Shown here: positions 1-8,208 of the stretch, piece by piece | Layout: every line of letters begins with the position of its first letter | How positions within the stretch are numbered: the first letter of the stretch is position 1 | Origin: Caryophanales bacterium | GTDB lineage: Bacteria > Bacillota > Bacilli > Alicyclobacillales > SLC66 | NCBI GenBank assembly: GCA_027341705.1 | Contig: DAIELO010000005.1 | Location: 1 to 23,215 of the forward strand | Reading direction: 5' to 3' | DNA length: 23,215 bases | Program-made: the position numbers and the translations under genes | The notes under the pieces: model-generated | Databases searched by the model: none | Told to the model about the DNA's origin: nothing | The model's input: only the letters and a program-made list of their open reading frames with translations

Positions 1-21
1 TTAATCAATGTGTTTTTGAAA

Positions 22-1215
22 CTAGTTGAACAAATGCCCTAATTTTAATTTCTTCGTTAATAAGTATCTTTCATTATACTCATTAGCATCAATCACAAGC
101 GGTACCCTATCGACGATTTCTAATTGATGACCATGTAATCCTTTCAATTTTCTTGGGTTGTTGGTAAGTAAGCGCATTTTTTCGACACCTAGTTCATGTA
201 AAATTTGCGCGCCAATCCCGTAATCACGCAAATCCGCATCAAACCCTAATTCTGCATTGGCCTCTACTGTATCGAGCCCTTGCTCTTGCAACTGATAGGC
301 ACGAATTTTATTGATCAGCCCGATACCTCTGCCTTCCTGGCGCATGTACACCAGTACACCTTTACCAACTTGTGCAATTTGACGCAAAGCAGCATCCAGT
401 TGGGGCCCACAATCACAGCGTAATGAGCCAAATACATCACCAGTTAAACACTCAGAATGCACACGCACAAGTATCGCTTCGTCAGGTGTAATGTCACCCA
501 TGACCAGCGCCACGTGTTCTTTGCCATCTAATGAATTCGTAAACACCACAATCTTAAATTCCCCGTACTCTGTAGGCAAAACCGCTTCTGCGGCGCGTTC
601 AACCAACCGTTCTTTGACTTTGCGATAGGCAATTAAATCTTCAATTTTCACCATATACAACCCAAATTGTTCTGCTATTTTGAATAAATCAGGTACCCGT
701 GCCATCGTACCATCTTCTTTTAGCACTTCACATATTACCCCAGAAGGATCAGCGCCTGCCAAGCGCGCAAAATCTACTGCAGCCTCCGTATGACCAGTTC
801 TGCGCAGTACCCCGCCGTCTTTTGCAATTAGCGGAAATACATGACCTGGCCTGCGAAAGTCTGCTGCCTGGCTATTGTGATCAATCAGCGCTTGAATGGT
901 AGCTGCGCGTTCAAGCGCAGAAATACCCGTGCTGGTGCTATCATGATCCACTGAGATGGTAAAAGCAGTCTGGTGATTGTCTGTATTGCGTTGCACCATG
1001 GGATGCAACTCCAATTTGTGTGCCTTGTCTTCTGTGATGGGCACACACACCAATCCCCTGCCATGTGTGATCATAAAATTAATCGTTTGTGCGGTCGCAT
1101 ATTCCGCCAATGCTAGAAAATCACCTTCGTTCTCCCGATCTTCGTCATCCACCACGATGATAATTTGACCATTTTTCAGTGCAGAAACAGCGTCTTCAAT
1201 CGATGCAAATTGCAT
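22..1215 (-). CDS. ribBA: Bifunctional 3,4-dihydroxy-2-butanone-4-phosphate synthase / GTP cyclohydrolase II
   Basis: Makes both riboflavin precursors in the cytosol: dihydroxybutanone phosphate from ribulose 5-phosphate (N-terminal half) and the pyrimidine precursor from GTP (C-terminal half). The 397-aa length is normal for RibBA. The N-terminal domain (about 1-200) carries the acidic metal/substrate loop [10 protein letters not shown] and the [10 protein letters not shown] segment. The C-terminal domain (about 205-397) has the zinc-cysteine cluster in [17 protein letters not shown] and the RQEGRGIGL motif of GTP cyclohydrolase II. The ATG start at 1213-1215 has a GAGGGTGA-type ribosome site, and the stop is TAG. 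It lies 20 nt after ribE, as the third gene of a leftward rib operon. ribH would be expected beyond the left edge and is not visible. Identification is firm. Confidence 0.97.
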   Translation of the reverse strand: MQFASIEDAVSALKNGQIIIVVDDEDRENEGDFLALAEYATAQTINFMITHGRGLVCVPITEDKAHKLELHPMVQRNTDNHQTAFTISVDHDSTSTGISALERAATIQALIDHNSQAADFRRPGHVFPLIAKDGGVLRRTGHTEAAVDFARLAGADPSGVICEVLKEDGTMARVPDLFKIAEQFGLYMVKIEDLIAYRKVKERLVERAAEAVLPTEYGEFKIVVFTNSLDGKEHVALVMGDITPDEAILVRVHSECLTGDVFGSLRCDCGPQLDAALRQIAQVGKGVLVYMRQEGRGIGLINKIRAYQLQEQGLDTVEANAELGFDADLRDYGIGAQILHELGVEKMRLLTNNPRKLKGLHGHQLEIVDRVPLVIDANEYNERYLLTKKLKLGHLFN

Positions 1216-1235
1216 GTGCTCACCCTCTTCTCACT

Positions 1236-1883
1236 TTAATAACCCCAATTGCGCAGTTTTTCTTGCGTGATTCCTGAAGCACTTTGTAATCCACTTGGAT
1301 TCCCTAGTAATTTTTCGGCATATTTGCCCATTTGATCGACTTCAAGATTCACCTTAGTACCTACATGTGACTTGTGCAACGTCGTCTGTGCCGCCGTATG
1401 GGGAATGATCGACACGCGAAAGGAAGACCGTCCCACGTTCATCACCGTCAGACTAATGCCATCGATTGCAATCGAACCCTTCGCAATGATATAGCGAAGC
1501 AATGTGGCATCTGCTTTGACTGTCAGTACGATCGCATTGTCTTCTTTGACAATGTGTTCAATGTACCCGACGCCGTCAATATGTCCTGCCACAATGTGAC
1601 CACCAAATCGTGCATCTGCGCGCATCGCTCGCTCTAAGTTAACAAAGGCACCTTGGTGTAGATCAGATAACGAAGAATGTCTAATCGTTTCTGGCACCAC
1701 ATCAACAGCGAAATTAGTTCCAGTGTATTGCACTACTGTCAGACACACACCATTGACTGACACACTATCACCAAGCTCTACCCCTTGTGCCACACGTGCA
1801 GCAGATACAACGAATCTGCGCCCTTGCCCTACTTGGTGGGCTTGAACGATCGTGCCCACTTCCTCAACTAGTCCTGTAAACAA
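1236..1883 (-). CDS. ribE: Riboflavin synthase, alpha chain
   Basis: Dismutates two 6,7-dimethyl-8-ribityllumazine molecules to riboflavin, as a trimer in the cytosol. The protein shows the expected internal duplication: each half begins with a related barrel (FTGLVEEVG near the N-terminus and GGHIVAGHIDGVG near residue 95). It is 215 aa with the start chosen here. The longest ORF would begin at a GTG at 1893-1895, but that GTG lies inside the Shine-Dalgarno AAGGGGTGA. The TTG at 1881-1883 sits 9 nt after that site and gives the family's usual N-terminus M-F-T-G-L-V-E-E. With this start the gene begins 1 nt after the ribD stop (1885-1887), so translation is probably coupled. B. subtilis calls this gene ribE; other systems call it ribC. 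Confidence 0.95.
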   Translation of the reverse strand: MFTGLVEEVGTIVQAHQVGQGRRFVVSAARVAQGVELGDSVSVNGVCLTVVQYTGTNFAVDVVPETIRHSSLSDLHQGAFVNLERAMRADARFGGHIVAGHIDGVGYIEHIVKEDNAIVLTVKADATLLRYIIAKGSIAIDGISLTVMNVGRSSFRVSIIPHTAAQTTLHKSHVGTKVNLEVDQMGKYAEKLLGNPSGLQSASGITQEKLRNWGY

Positions 1884-1884
1884 G

Positions 1885-3000
1885 TCAATGGTCACCCCTT
1901 ACCGAATTTTCAGGATACACCAGCTTGCCAATCGTTAATATATCTTCATTGAAAGTACGGTGAACAACATGCTTAAGTTCAATTGCTTCACTCATCGTTT
2001 GAGGGTTACGCCAAGCGAGTAACCCTTTGCCTCCACCAAGCAACTTAGGGGAGTGAAAAATCCACACTTGGTTTACCAGCCTAGCCTGCATAAATGACGA
2101 TGCCAAACGTTGTCCGCCCTCTAATAGGAGATGGAGATAGCCTTTGGCGGCCAAGTGTTGTAACGCCTTTTTTAATGGAACCTGATCATTGTCAGATGGC
2201 AATCTGATCACTTCCACACCTTCACTTTGCAGCAAAATCTCTTTATCTAAGGGAGCTAAATCAGTCGTGATCACAATTGTTTTATTCGCCTTGTCCAGCA
2301 CCAGACGAGAATCAAGTGGAATTCGCAAAAATGAATCGAATACGATGCGAACAGGAGATTTGGTCGATTCACTCATTCTCACCGTTAATTGTGGATTATC
2401 TGTGCGCACCGTATCCACCCCTACCACAATCGCATCGACGACACTGCGCAAGCGATGAACTTCTTCTCGTGACTCCAAAGAGGTAATATACAAACTATCC
2501 CCTGTCGAAGTGGCGGTATAGCCGTCCATTGTGGCGGCAAGTTTCAACGTGACAAAGGGCAATCCCGTGCGGACGTAGTGTAAAAACACTTGATTGAGTT
2601 GCTCCGCTTGTTCATTTTGTACCCCTACCTCTACCTCAATACCTGCTTCACGCATTTTTGCAATGCCTGTCCCTGCCACTTGTGGAAATGGATCCACCAT
2701 CGCGACGACAACGCGCTGCACTCCCGCACTAATAATCGCATCCACACAAGGTGGCGTTTTACCGAAATGCGAACATGGTTCGAGTGTGACATACATCGTG
2801 CTGCCATCTGCCTCAGAACCTGCCATGTGCAGCGCGTGAACCTCGGCATGAGGATCACCCGCCTTCAGATGAGCGCCAATGCCAATCACGCGACCTGTTT
2901 TGACCAATACCGCTCCCACGACAGGGTTCGGACTGGTCTGCCCAATTGCCATATTAGCGAGGTCTATCGCCATTTGCATATATTTTTGATCAGGCGTCAT
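1885..3000 (-). CDS. ribD: Bifunctional pyrimidine deaminase / 5-amino-6-(5-phosphoribosylamino)uracil reductase
   Basis: Carries out the second and third steps of the GTP branch of riboflavin synthesis, deamination then NADPH-dependent ribose reduction. The N-terminal cytidine-deaminase-like domain (about 1-145) has the zinc motif HAE (in DPHAEVHAL) and PCSHFGKTPPC. The C-terminal domain (about 150-360) is a dihydrofolate-reductase-like fold with LAATMDG and LLLEGGQRLASS. The length is 371 aa. A GTG nine nt further upstream overlaps the ribosome site AAAGGGTG. The ATG at 2998-3000 is 8 nt after AAGGG and is preferred. It is the first gene of the operon, directly downstream of an FMN riboswitch and terminator, so flavin end-product control is expected. 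Confidence 0.96.
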   Translation of the reverse strand: MTPDQKYMQMAIDLANMAIGQTSPNPVVGAVLVKTGRVIGIGAHLKAGDPHAEVHALHMAGSEADGSTMYVTLEPCSHFGKTPPCVDAIISAGVQRVVVAMVDPFPQVAGTGIAKMREAGIEVEVGVQNEQAEQLNQVFLHYVRTGLPFVTLKLAATMDGYTATSTGDSLYITSLESREEVHRLRSVVDAIVVGVDTVRTDNPQLTVRMSESTKSPVRIVFDSFLRIPLDSRLVLDKANKTIVITTDLAPLDKEILLQSEGVEVIRLPSDNDQVPLKKALQHLAAKGYLHLLLEGGQRLASSFMQARLVNQVWIFHSPKLLGGGKGLLAWRNPQTMSEAIELKHVVHRTFNEDILTIGKLVYPENSVRGDH

Positions 3001-3018
3001 GCTATTCACCCTTTATCC

Positions 3019-3050
3019 AAAATTAAAAGCGCCTCATCGACCTGGGGCGC
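3019..3050 (-). terminator. Intrinsic terminator of the FMN riboswitch expression platform
   Basis: In the leftward transcript a GCGCC arm (3046-3050) can pair with GGCGC (3029-3033) across a 12-nt loop, followed by an AT-rich tail with TTTT-AA-TTTT. It lies between the riboswitch aptamer and the ribD ribosome site. This is the usual place for a flavin-controlled transcription terminator. Confidence 0.7.
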
Positions 3051-3093
3051 AAAGAAAGACGCAAGGTGACGTTACAGTCAGCCTCACTATGAT

Positions 3094-3226
3094 CCTTCTT
3101 TTATCCGGACTATACCGTCGGTACTGGAATCTCACCAGTTCCTGCCATTAGGCTCGTGGACTTCGCGAACTTCGCGTCACCACCGATCGGGAATTGGCCA
3201 TTGCCTCACCCTGCCCCGAAGGAGTA
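3094..3226 (-). promoter_or_regulatory. FMN riboswitch (RFN element)
   Basis: Read on the minus strand, the segment contains the conserved RFN blocks in order: TTCGGGGCAGGGTG, then AATTCCCGATCGGTGGT, a variable arm, a CCACGAGCC block, GGTGAGATTCCAGTACCGACGGT, and finally TAGTCCGGAT followed by AGAAGG. These match the FMN aptamer that precedes rib operons in Firmicutes. It lies about 95 nt upstream of the ribD start and is followed by an intrinsic terminator. FMN binding should therefore stop transcription of ribD-ribE-ribBA. Confidence 0.95.
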
Positions 3227-3235
3227 CGATAAATT

Positions 3236-3244
3236 TGTTATAAT
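3236..3244 (+). promoter_or_regulatory. Possible extended -10 element for the rightward carboxypeptidase gene
   Basis: The plus strand reads TGTTATAAT, an exact TGnTATAAT extended -10, about 60 nt before the TTG start at 3307. No convincing -35 hexamer stands 17 nt upstream. It overlaps the leftward rib -10, so the two promoters would compete for the same DNA if both are real. Confidence 0.35.
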
Positions 3245-3265
3245 CTTAGTATACAAATTGTCCAA
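3237..3265 (-). promoter_or_regulatory. SigA-type promoter of the rib operon
   Basis: The leftward strand has TTGGAC (3260-3265), a 17-nt spacer, then TATAAC (3237-3242). The predicted transcript start lies just upstream of the riboswitch 5' end, which is where a rib leader should begin. Confidence 0.65.
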
Positions 3266-3306
3266 CCCTATTGCAAAGTGAATTGCATACGAAAGGAATT
3301 TTACGC

Positions 3307-4650
3307 TTGTATAAATGGATCAAGACTATCGTTATCTTATGTGTGACACCAACCACCTTGATGTTGGGAGCATCCACCATGGTGCACGCAAAGACCAGCG
3401 CGCCCACAACGCCCACACTACTCTCACAGAGCGCAGTCCTGATGGACATGACGACTGGGCAAATTATGTATCAAAAAAATCCCTATGAGCGTCTGTATCC
3501 TGCAAGTATCACAAAGATCATGACTGCGTTACTCGCGCTGAAGTACGGTCATTTAAATGATCAGATTCGGACTTCTGTCAACGCGGCCAACCAAGTGCCA
3601 AACAAAGTGTATCTCGTGCCAGGCGAAGTACATAACTTGCAACAGATGCTGTATGGGTTATTGATTGATTCTGGGAATGACGCTGCAGTTGCCATTGCAG
3701 AACACTATGGGAAATCGGTTGCAGGCTTCGCTACTTTAATGAATCAAGAAGCCGCTCATTTAGGTGCAGTCAACACCCATTTTGTCAATCCCAATGGCCT
3801 ACAAAATGCCGATCATTATACGTGTGCGTACGATATGGCGTTAATTGCAAGACGCGCCATGCAGTTTCCTGAGTTCAGAAAAATTGTTTCGACCAAATAT
3901 TATTTGTGGAAAGGTCAAGAATGGACTTCTGACTTGTCCAACCTCAACGAGATGCTATGGACTTATCCAGGTGCCAATGGAGTGAAAACTGGTTGGACGA
4001 ATCATGCAGAGCAAACGATGGTGGTATCTGCCACACGCAATGGCCACACACTGCTTGCTGTTCTGATGAAGGTTCCACTTTTAGGGGAAATGCAAACAGA
4101 TGCGACAACCTTGTTAAATTACGGGTTTTCCACATTTAAGAATGCAGTCATCGTACCAACAGGAACAAAAGTAGCCACCATCTCTTTGGATAATCACCCT
4201 GCCTCATTATCATTAGAAGCGCCACTCATGGCACAAGTTCCTCTTGCCGGTGCTAGTCAGGTCTCATCGCCAGTGAAAATTCCTGCAGTATTTAGTCATA
4301 TTCCCCTAGTCCAAGGGATCGAATCAATGCGTGCCAATCCTGTTCACGTCCCGATTGATTCATCAGTGCCGATCGTACATTCACTTGTGATTGCACCGAT
4401 TGCGGATGGTATCAAGAAGGGAGCGGTGATTGGGACAGCCGCCATCGTCTATGAACACATGCAGATCACCCTGCCAATCCAAATTGACGAGACCATCCCT
4501 GTGCCAGTTGCAACGCCGGTTCGCCCACCGCTCTTTCCTACATTGAGTTTCTCACTTATCAGTCTGAGCATCTCTTTTTTAGCGAAAAAAAGGAAAAAGC
4601 TAAAAAAAGCAGGTCGAGTTACTGTTTATGCGCGCGCAGTGGACAAGTGA
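3307..4650 (+). CDS. D-alanyl-D-alanine carboxypeptidase, peptidase S11 (DacA/DacF-like), secreted
   Basis: Removes the terminal D-alanine from peptidoglycan stem pentapeptides outside the membrane. With the TTG start at 3307 (8 nt after AAAGGAA) the protein is 447 aa and opens with a signal peptide: basic MYKWIK, a hydrophobic run, and cleavage near VHA-K. The three serine penicillin-binding motifs are intact: S67-I-T-K70, S122-G-N124 and K227-T-G229. The C-terminal part follows the usual beta-rich domain. It ends in a hydrophobic/amphipathic segment and a lysine-rich tail (AKKRKKLKK), fitting membrane anchoring. The longest ORF would start at a TTG at 3271, which gives 12 extra residues and a poorer signal peptide. 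It is divergent from the rib operon. The family is sure; which Dac paralogue it is remains open. Confidence 0.9.
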   Translation: MYKWIKTIVILCVTPTTLMLGASTMVHAKTSAPTTPTLLSQSAVLMDMTTGQIMYQKNPYERLYPASITKIMTALLALKYGHLNDQIRTSVNAANQVPNKVYLVPGEVHNLQQMLYGLLIDSGNDAAVAIAEHYGKSVAGFATLMNQEAAHLGAVNTHFVNPNGLQNADHYTCAYDMALIARRAMQFPEFRKIVSTKYYLWKGQEWTSDLSNLNEMLWTYPGANGVKTGWTNHAEQTMVVSATRNGHTLLAVLMKVPLLGEMQTDATTLLNYGFSTFKNAVIVPTGTKVATISLDNHPASLSLEAPLMAQVPLAGASQVSSPVKIPAVFSHIPLVQGIESMRANPVHVPIDSSVPIVHSLVIAPIADGIKKGAVIGTAAIVYEHMQITLPIQIDETIPVPVATPVRPPLFPTLSFSLISLSISFLAKKRKKLKKAGRVTVYARAVDK

Positions 4651-4790
4651 GGTGTATGACTTCCTCCGCGAAAACGATTGAATAATTTGCCTATCCAAGG
4701 CATAAATGGAACGGCTGCTCCTGCAACGCCTTGGAACATTTGAACAAAACGAGCAATCCTAGGTATCCAGGATAGGATGGTCAGCATCAT
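4626..4790 (-). CDS. Small hydrophobic/cationic peptide ORF of unknown function
   Basis: A 54-codon ORF too short for usual callers. It follows a strong ribosome site (GAGGAGGG) with two consecutive ATG codons at 4788-4790 and 4785-4787. The second has the better spacing (7 nt). The product begins MLTILSWIPRIARFVQMFQG, continues with VAGAAVPFMPWIGKLFNRF, and ends in a polar tail. It is hydrophobic with scattered arginines and lysines, three aromatic-rich patches and no cysteine. There is no clear signal peptide. The gene lies 60 nt downstream of lysA on the same strand, and its last 25 nt are antisense to the end of the carboxypeptidase gene. I do not recognise the family. It could be a membrane-active or membrane-binding peptide, or a chance ORF; the ribosome site is the main argument for it. 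Confidence 0.5.
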   Translation of the reverse strand: MMLTILSWIPRIARFVQMFQGVAGAAVPFMPWIGKLFNRFRGGSHTPHLSTARA

Positions 4791-4850
4791 TATCCCTCCT
4801 CGATCCTATGCTATGCTCGTTGTCGTCAATGGTATAGACTGATACCGGTA

Positions 4851-6161
4851 TTATAAAGATTCATCCATCACTTCCAGACTCAACAAGTCATCGTATGATT
4901 CTCTGCGCAACACTAGTTTCGATTCACCATCGCGAACAAAAACAACTGCTGGGCGAGGGATACGGTTGTAATTGCTGGCCATTGAATAATTGTAGGCACC
5001 CGTACAAAACACAGCCAACAAATCATCAGGCTTTGCTTTTGGCATATAAATGTCCCATATCAACATGTCTCCACTTTCGCAAGCCTTTCCGGCGATAGAA
5101 ACTAATTCATCCTTGGTCTCACTCAGGCGATTGGCGATTACCGCCTCGTATTTTGCCCCATACAAAGCCAGCCTCGGATTATCGGTCATACCGCCATCCA
5201 CAGCCACATACGTGCGCAACCCAGGAATCTCTTTTCTGCTACCGATGCGATATAATGTCGTTCCCGCTTCTGCCACCAGACTGCGTCCAGGCTCCAGCAT
5301 AATCACGGGCAAGCTCATGCCATCATTTTCATAAGCAGTGCGTGCGGCCAAGACTACTTCTTCAACAAGTAATTCTAACGGCATTGGGGTATCATCTTCC
5401 GTATAACGTATGCCAAGTCCCCCACCTAAATTCAGAATATGAGTTAACACACCAAATTCCTGTTGCAATTTTCGTGAAAGATCAGCCATCCGCTTTGCTG
5501 CTATCCGAAAGCCTTCGGCATCAAATATTTGTGAGCCAATATGCGCGTGTATGCCCATGATTCGCAGTCGGGGTTGTTTTTGAATTGCCATCACCGCTGC
5601 TTCAACTTGACCGCTAGATAAATCAAAACCAAACTTTGAGTCCTGCTGTCCCGTCGCGATAAAATCATGCGTATGTACGTCCACGCCTGGTGACACTCGG
5701 ATCAGGACATCCATATTGGCTCCTACCTCTTCAAGTAATTGCCCAAGTAACTCAATTTCATAAAAATTATCAACAACAATTAATCCGATTTGCGATGCAA
5801 TAGCCAATTGCAGTTCAGTTCGCGTTTTGTTATTGCCATGCATGATGATCTGTTGAGGGTTCGCACCTGACTTTAGTGCCGTGAATAATTCCCCACCAGA
5901 TACCACATCGAGCCATAACCCTTCGTCTTGTGCTAATTGGCACATATACGTCGAACAAAACGCTTTACAAGCATATGCTAAACGAAAATCAGCCTTTACC
6001 TCACGAAATGCATTTTTATATGCGTTAATTTGCTTACGAATACACCCCTCATCGTACACAATCAGGGGTGTGCCATACTTTTCTGCTAGAAAGCTGGTGG
6101 GCACCCCTCCAATCGCTAATTCCTGTGTTGAAAGCACTGCCTCATTCCCATTTGATTGCAA
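4851..6161 (-). CDS. lysA: Diaminopimelate decarboxylase
   Basis: Converts meso-diaminopimelate to L-lysine using pyridoxal phosphate. The length is 436 aa. The PLP-binding lysine is K66 in LAYACKAF. The alanine-racemase-like barrel shows HIGSQI and the glycine loop LNLGGGLGI. The C-terminal part shows EPGRSLVAEAG and CESGDML, in which the cysteine contributes to the partner active site. The start is a TTG (6159-6161) 6 nt after GGAGAG. lysA closes the spoVA cluster, as in B. subtilis, but it also has its own SigA-like promoter in the 96-nt gap, consistent with vegetative lysine synthesis. Confidence 0.95.
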   Translation of the reverse strand: MQSNGNEAVLSTQELAIGGVPTSFLAEKYGTPLIVYDEGCIRKQINAYKNAFREVKADFRLAYACKAFCSTYMCQLAQDEGLWLDVVSGGELFTALKSGANPQQIIMHGNNKTRTELQLAIASQIGLIVVDNFYEIELLGQLLEEVGANMDVLIRVSPGVDVHTHDFIATGQQDSKFGFDLSSGQVEAAVMAIQKQPRLRIMGIHAHIGSQIFDAEGFRIAAKRMADLSRKLQQEFGVLTHILNLGGGLGIRYTEDDTPMPLELLVEEVVLAARTAYENDGMSLPVIMLEPGRSLVAEAGTTLYRIGSRKEIPGLRTYVAVDGGMTDNPRLALYGAKYEAVIANRLSETKDELVSIAGKACESGDMLIWDIYMPKAKPDDLLAVFCTGAYNYSMASNYNRIPRPAVVFVRDGESKLVLRRESYDDLLSLEVMDESL

Positions 6162-6220
6162 TTTAATCTCTCCACTCCGTAATCCTTTTATCTATTACCG
6201 CAATAAATTAGTTAGTAGAG

Positions 6221-6249
6221 ATGATACCATGCTTCCATCAACGTCACAA
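6221..6249 (-). promoter_or_regulatory. SigA-type promoter of lysA
   Basis: The leftward strand has TTGTGA (6244-6249), a 17-nt spacer and TATCAT (6221-6226), close to TTGACA/TATAAT. It begins just after the spoVAE stop, about 60 nt before the lysA start. Confidence 0.55.
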
Positions 6250-6257
6250 GGCATGCG

Positions 6258-6620
6258 TTACCCTTTTGCTCGAAATACCACAGCTACTAGAAAGCCAAAG
6301 ATGATAGCGGACGAAATACCTGCGCTTGTTACTTCAAATATTCCTGTGATCAACCCAAGTATCCCATATTGCTTGGTCTCTGCCAAGGCACCATGAACGA
6401 GTGCGTTGCCAAATGAAGTAATGGGAACGGTGGCACCTGCACCAGCGAATTTTATGAGTGGATCATATAGTCCGAATCCCTCAAGAATCGCACCTGCCAC
6501 TACCAATATCGTCATCACATGAGCAGGTGTTAATTTGGTTAAATCAAATAGTAACTGACCAACTACACAAATTAATCCTCCCACAACAAATGCGGAGATA
6601 AATATTCCGACACCGCTCAC
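6258..6620 (-). CDS. spoVAE: Stage V sporulation protein AE (SpoVAEb-type), membrane protein
   Basis: A 120-aa inner-membrane protein of the SpoVA channel that carries Ca-dipicolinate into the forespore and releases it in germination. Three to four hydrophobic segments are visible: near residues 4-24, 33-52, 84-102 and 104-116. The family signature [19 protein letters not shown] lies in the middle and is shared with SpoVAC. The GTG start (6618-6620) has GGGAGGGG at proper spacing. It lies 17 nt after spoVAD. The small SpoVAEa protein and SpoVAF are absent here. Confidence 0.92.
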   Translation of the reverse strand: MSGVGIFISAFVVGGLICVVGQLLFDLTKLTPAHVMTILVVAGAILEGFGLYDPLIKFAGAGATVPITSFGNALVHGALAETKQYGILGLITGIFEVTSAGISSAIIFGFLVAVVFRAKG

Positions 6621-6637
6621 CGCTACCCCTCCCTTTA

Positions 6638-7651
6638 CTAAACTTGATCCGCTTCAAATACGACAGCATGAGCAATGCATGGCACGGTCTCATTTTGTTG
6701 AGCGGAAACAGAAGATAGCAGTGCCCCCGTTGCAACTACTAAAATTCTCTTCCATTGGCCAGAGGAAAGTCCATTAAGTAGGTGTGAGAAGGTGACAACG
6801 GCGCAGCAAGCGGCACCGCTACCACCACTAAAAACCTCCACTTGCTGCTTTGCATCGTAGATTAACATGCCACAATCAGTAAACCTCCCTCCCATCTGCC
6901 AGCTTTTTTGCAAAAGCAATTCAGTGGCAATGGGAAGGCCAACATTCGCAAGATCACCCGTTGCAATCAGGTCATAATCTGTAGGTTGTCGCCCTGTATC
7001 ACGAAAATGTTGATCAATCGTTCGTACTGCAGCGGGTGCCATCGCGGCCCCCATCTCCCATGGACTTTGTACGCCCAAATCCGTCACCGTTCCAATTGTG
7101 GCATGTGTAATTCTAATACCACTTTGTGCATGACCTACAATTGCGGCTCCGGCTCCGGTCACGGTGGAATGTGCAGTAGGTGGTTTTTGCGCGCCGTATT
7201 CTGTCGGAAATCGAAACATCCGTTCTGCAGTGCTATGATGACTACTAACAGCTGCCATCACATAATCAGCTTGACCCGCATCCACCATGGCCGCAGCTAG
7301 CGCCATCGCCTCCATGCTTGTCGCACAAGCACTAAACAAGCCAAGATACGGACGTGCAGCCGTTCTTGCCGCAAAATTTGCGCTTATGTTCTGGCACAAC
7401 AAATCACCGGCAATCACTAGATCGATATTCTCCATGCTCAACCCAGACTTTTCTACTGCTTTCATTTGAGCCATTTCCATCATTTTTCGTTCTGCCTTTT
7501 CCCATGTTTTTTGCCCCACATAAGGATCAGCAAGTACAAGATCAAAAGTTGGTCCTAACGGTCCCTGTCCCTCTTTTTCCCCAACTACGGTCCCCGTGGC
7601 GATGACACGTGGTTGAGAAACAAATTGCCAAGTCTGTTTCCCGATCTTCAT
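6638..7651 (-). CDS. spoVAD: Stage V sporulation protein AD, DPA-binding thiolase-fold protein
   Basis: The soluble/peripheral SpoVA subunit that binds dipicolinic acid during its uptake into the forespore. The length is 337 aa, normal for the family. The thiolase-like fold shows in the central [16 protein letters not shown] and the C-terminal [15 protein letters not shown] segments. No condensing-enzyme activity is expected in this family. The ATG start has a strong GGAGGTG ribosome site. It sits between spoVAC and spoVAE in one leftward operon. Confidence 0.96.
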   Translation of the reverse strand: MKIGKQTWQFVSQPRVIATGTVVGEKEGQGPLGPTFDLVLADPYVGQKTWEKAERKMMEMAQMKAVEKSGLSMENIDLVIAGDLLCQNISANFAARTAARPYLGLFSACATSMEAMALAAAMVDAGQADYVMAAVSSHHSTAERMFRFPTEYGAQKPPTAHSTVTGAGAAIVGHAQSGIRITHATIGTVTDLGVQSPWEMGAAMAPAAVRTIDQHFRDTGRQPTDYDLIATGDLANVGLPIATELLLQKSWQMGGRFTDCGMLIYDAKQQVEVFSGGSGAACCAVVTFSHLLNGLSSGQWKRILVVATGALLSSVSAQQNETVPCIAHAVVFEADQV

Positions 7652-7685
7652 CGAGACACCTCCATACGTAAAGAGAAGGAATTGT

Positions 7686-8147
7686 TTAATACTGTGTGAT
7701 CAAATAACGAACTAACCCCACAAAAAAGGCAGCTACAACCCCGTAGACAATTACAGGGCCAGCCACCTTAAACATATTGGTTCCAATGCCAATAATGTAT
7801 CCTTCAGTTTTATGTTCCAACGCCGCCGAGGCAATCGCATTGGCAAATCCAGTAACGGGGACTGCCGAACCTGCACCAGCATACCGTGCAAATACATCAT
7901 ATACACCGATTCCTGTAAAAAGTGCCGATAAGAAAATGAGCACGGCTACCGTGGGATTCCCCGCCACCTGTTCACTAAAATGATAATAATGAACAAAAGT
8001 TTCTTCAATCCCTTGACCAATTAGGCAGACAATACCTCCTAAAATAAAGGCACGAATAGAATTAGTTAACCATTTTTTAGATGGTTGTCGAGGTTTAATA
8101 AACGCTTGATACTTTTTTTGCTCGTCACCCAGGTTTACGCTCAACAC
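7686..8147 (-). CDS. spoVAC: Stage V sporulation protein AC, membrane protein
   Basis: A membrane subunit of the SpoVA DPA channel; in Bacillus SpoVAC behaves as a mechanosensitive channel component. The longest ORF begins at a TTG (8178-8180), but the strong site AGAGGGGGG lies downstream of it. The GTG at 8145-8147, 6 nt after that site, gives a 153-aa protein starting MLSVNLGDEQ, close to the Bacillus length. Hydrophobic segments follow a basic N-terminus (RQPSKKW), and the family signature GAGSAVPVTGFANAIASAA is intact. It is the first spoVA gene here: spoVAA and spoVAB, which precede it in B. subtilis, are missing and sigF is directly upstream. Confidence 0.93.
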   Translation of the reverse strand: MLSVNLGDEQKKYQAFIKPRQPSKKWLTNSIRAFILGGIVCLIGQGIEETFVHYYHFSEQVAGNPTVAVLIFLSALFTGIGVYDVFARYAGAGSAVPVTGFANAIASAALEHKTEGYIIGIGTNMFKVAGPVIVYGVVAAFFVGLVRYLITQY

Positions 8148-8169
8148 ATTCCACCCCCCTCTTCGATGT

Positions 8170-8198
8170 AAGTTACCCAAAGTAGAAGGAGAGTATAA
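8170..8198 (-). promoter_or_regulatory. Possible forespore (SigF/SigG-type) promoter upstream of spoVAC
   Basis: In the sigF-spoVAC gap the leftward strand reads TTATA (8194-8198), 15 nt, then GGGTAACTT (8170-8178). This resembles the -35 GYATA and the -10 GGnnAnnnT pattern of forespore sigma factors. spoVA is SigG-controlled in Bacillus, so a promoter here is expected, but the match is partial. Confidence 0.3.
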
Positions 8199-8208
8199 AT
8201 AAATGAGT

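Noticed and set aside
2590..3069. A 159-codon plus-strand ORF opposite ribD
   Set aside because: It is antisense to a firmly identified gene, has no ribosome site, and its translation is compositionally odd (rich in His, Cys and Arg).
4694..4735. 8-bp inverted repeat TCCAAGGC/GCCTTGGA with a 26-nt loop, considered as a terminator for the plus-strand carboxypeptidase
   Set aside because: There is no T-run after it on either strand, the loop is long, and it lies inside the small minus-strand ORF, so codon choice could explain it.
4831..4846. GGTAT/ATACC inverted repeat after lysA as a terminator
   Set aside because: The stem is only 5 bp and AT-rich, with no T-tract; too weak to call.
5881..6396. 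A 171-codon plus-strand ORF spanning lysA and spoVAE
   Set aside because: It is antisense to two conserved genes and lacks a ribosome site or recognisable domain.
6544..7651. Alternative frames within and around spoVAD
   Set aside because: SpoVAD and SpoVAE explain the strand fully; other frames are shadows.
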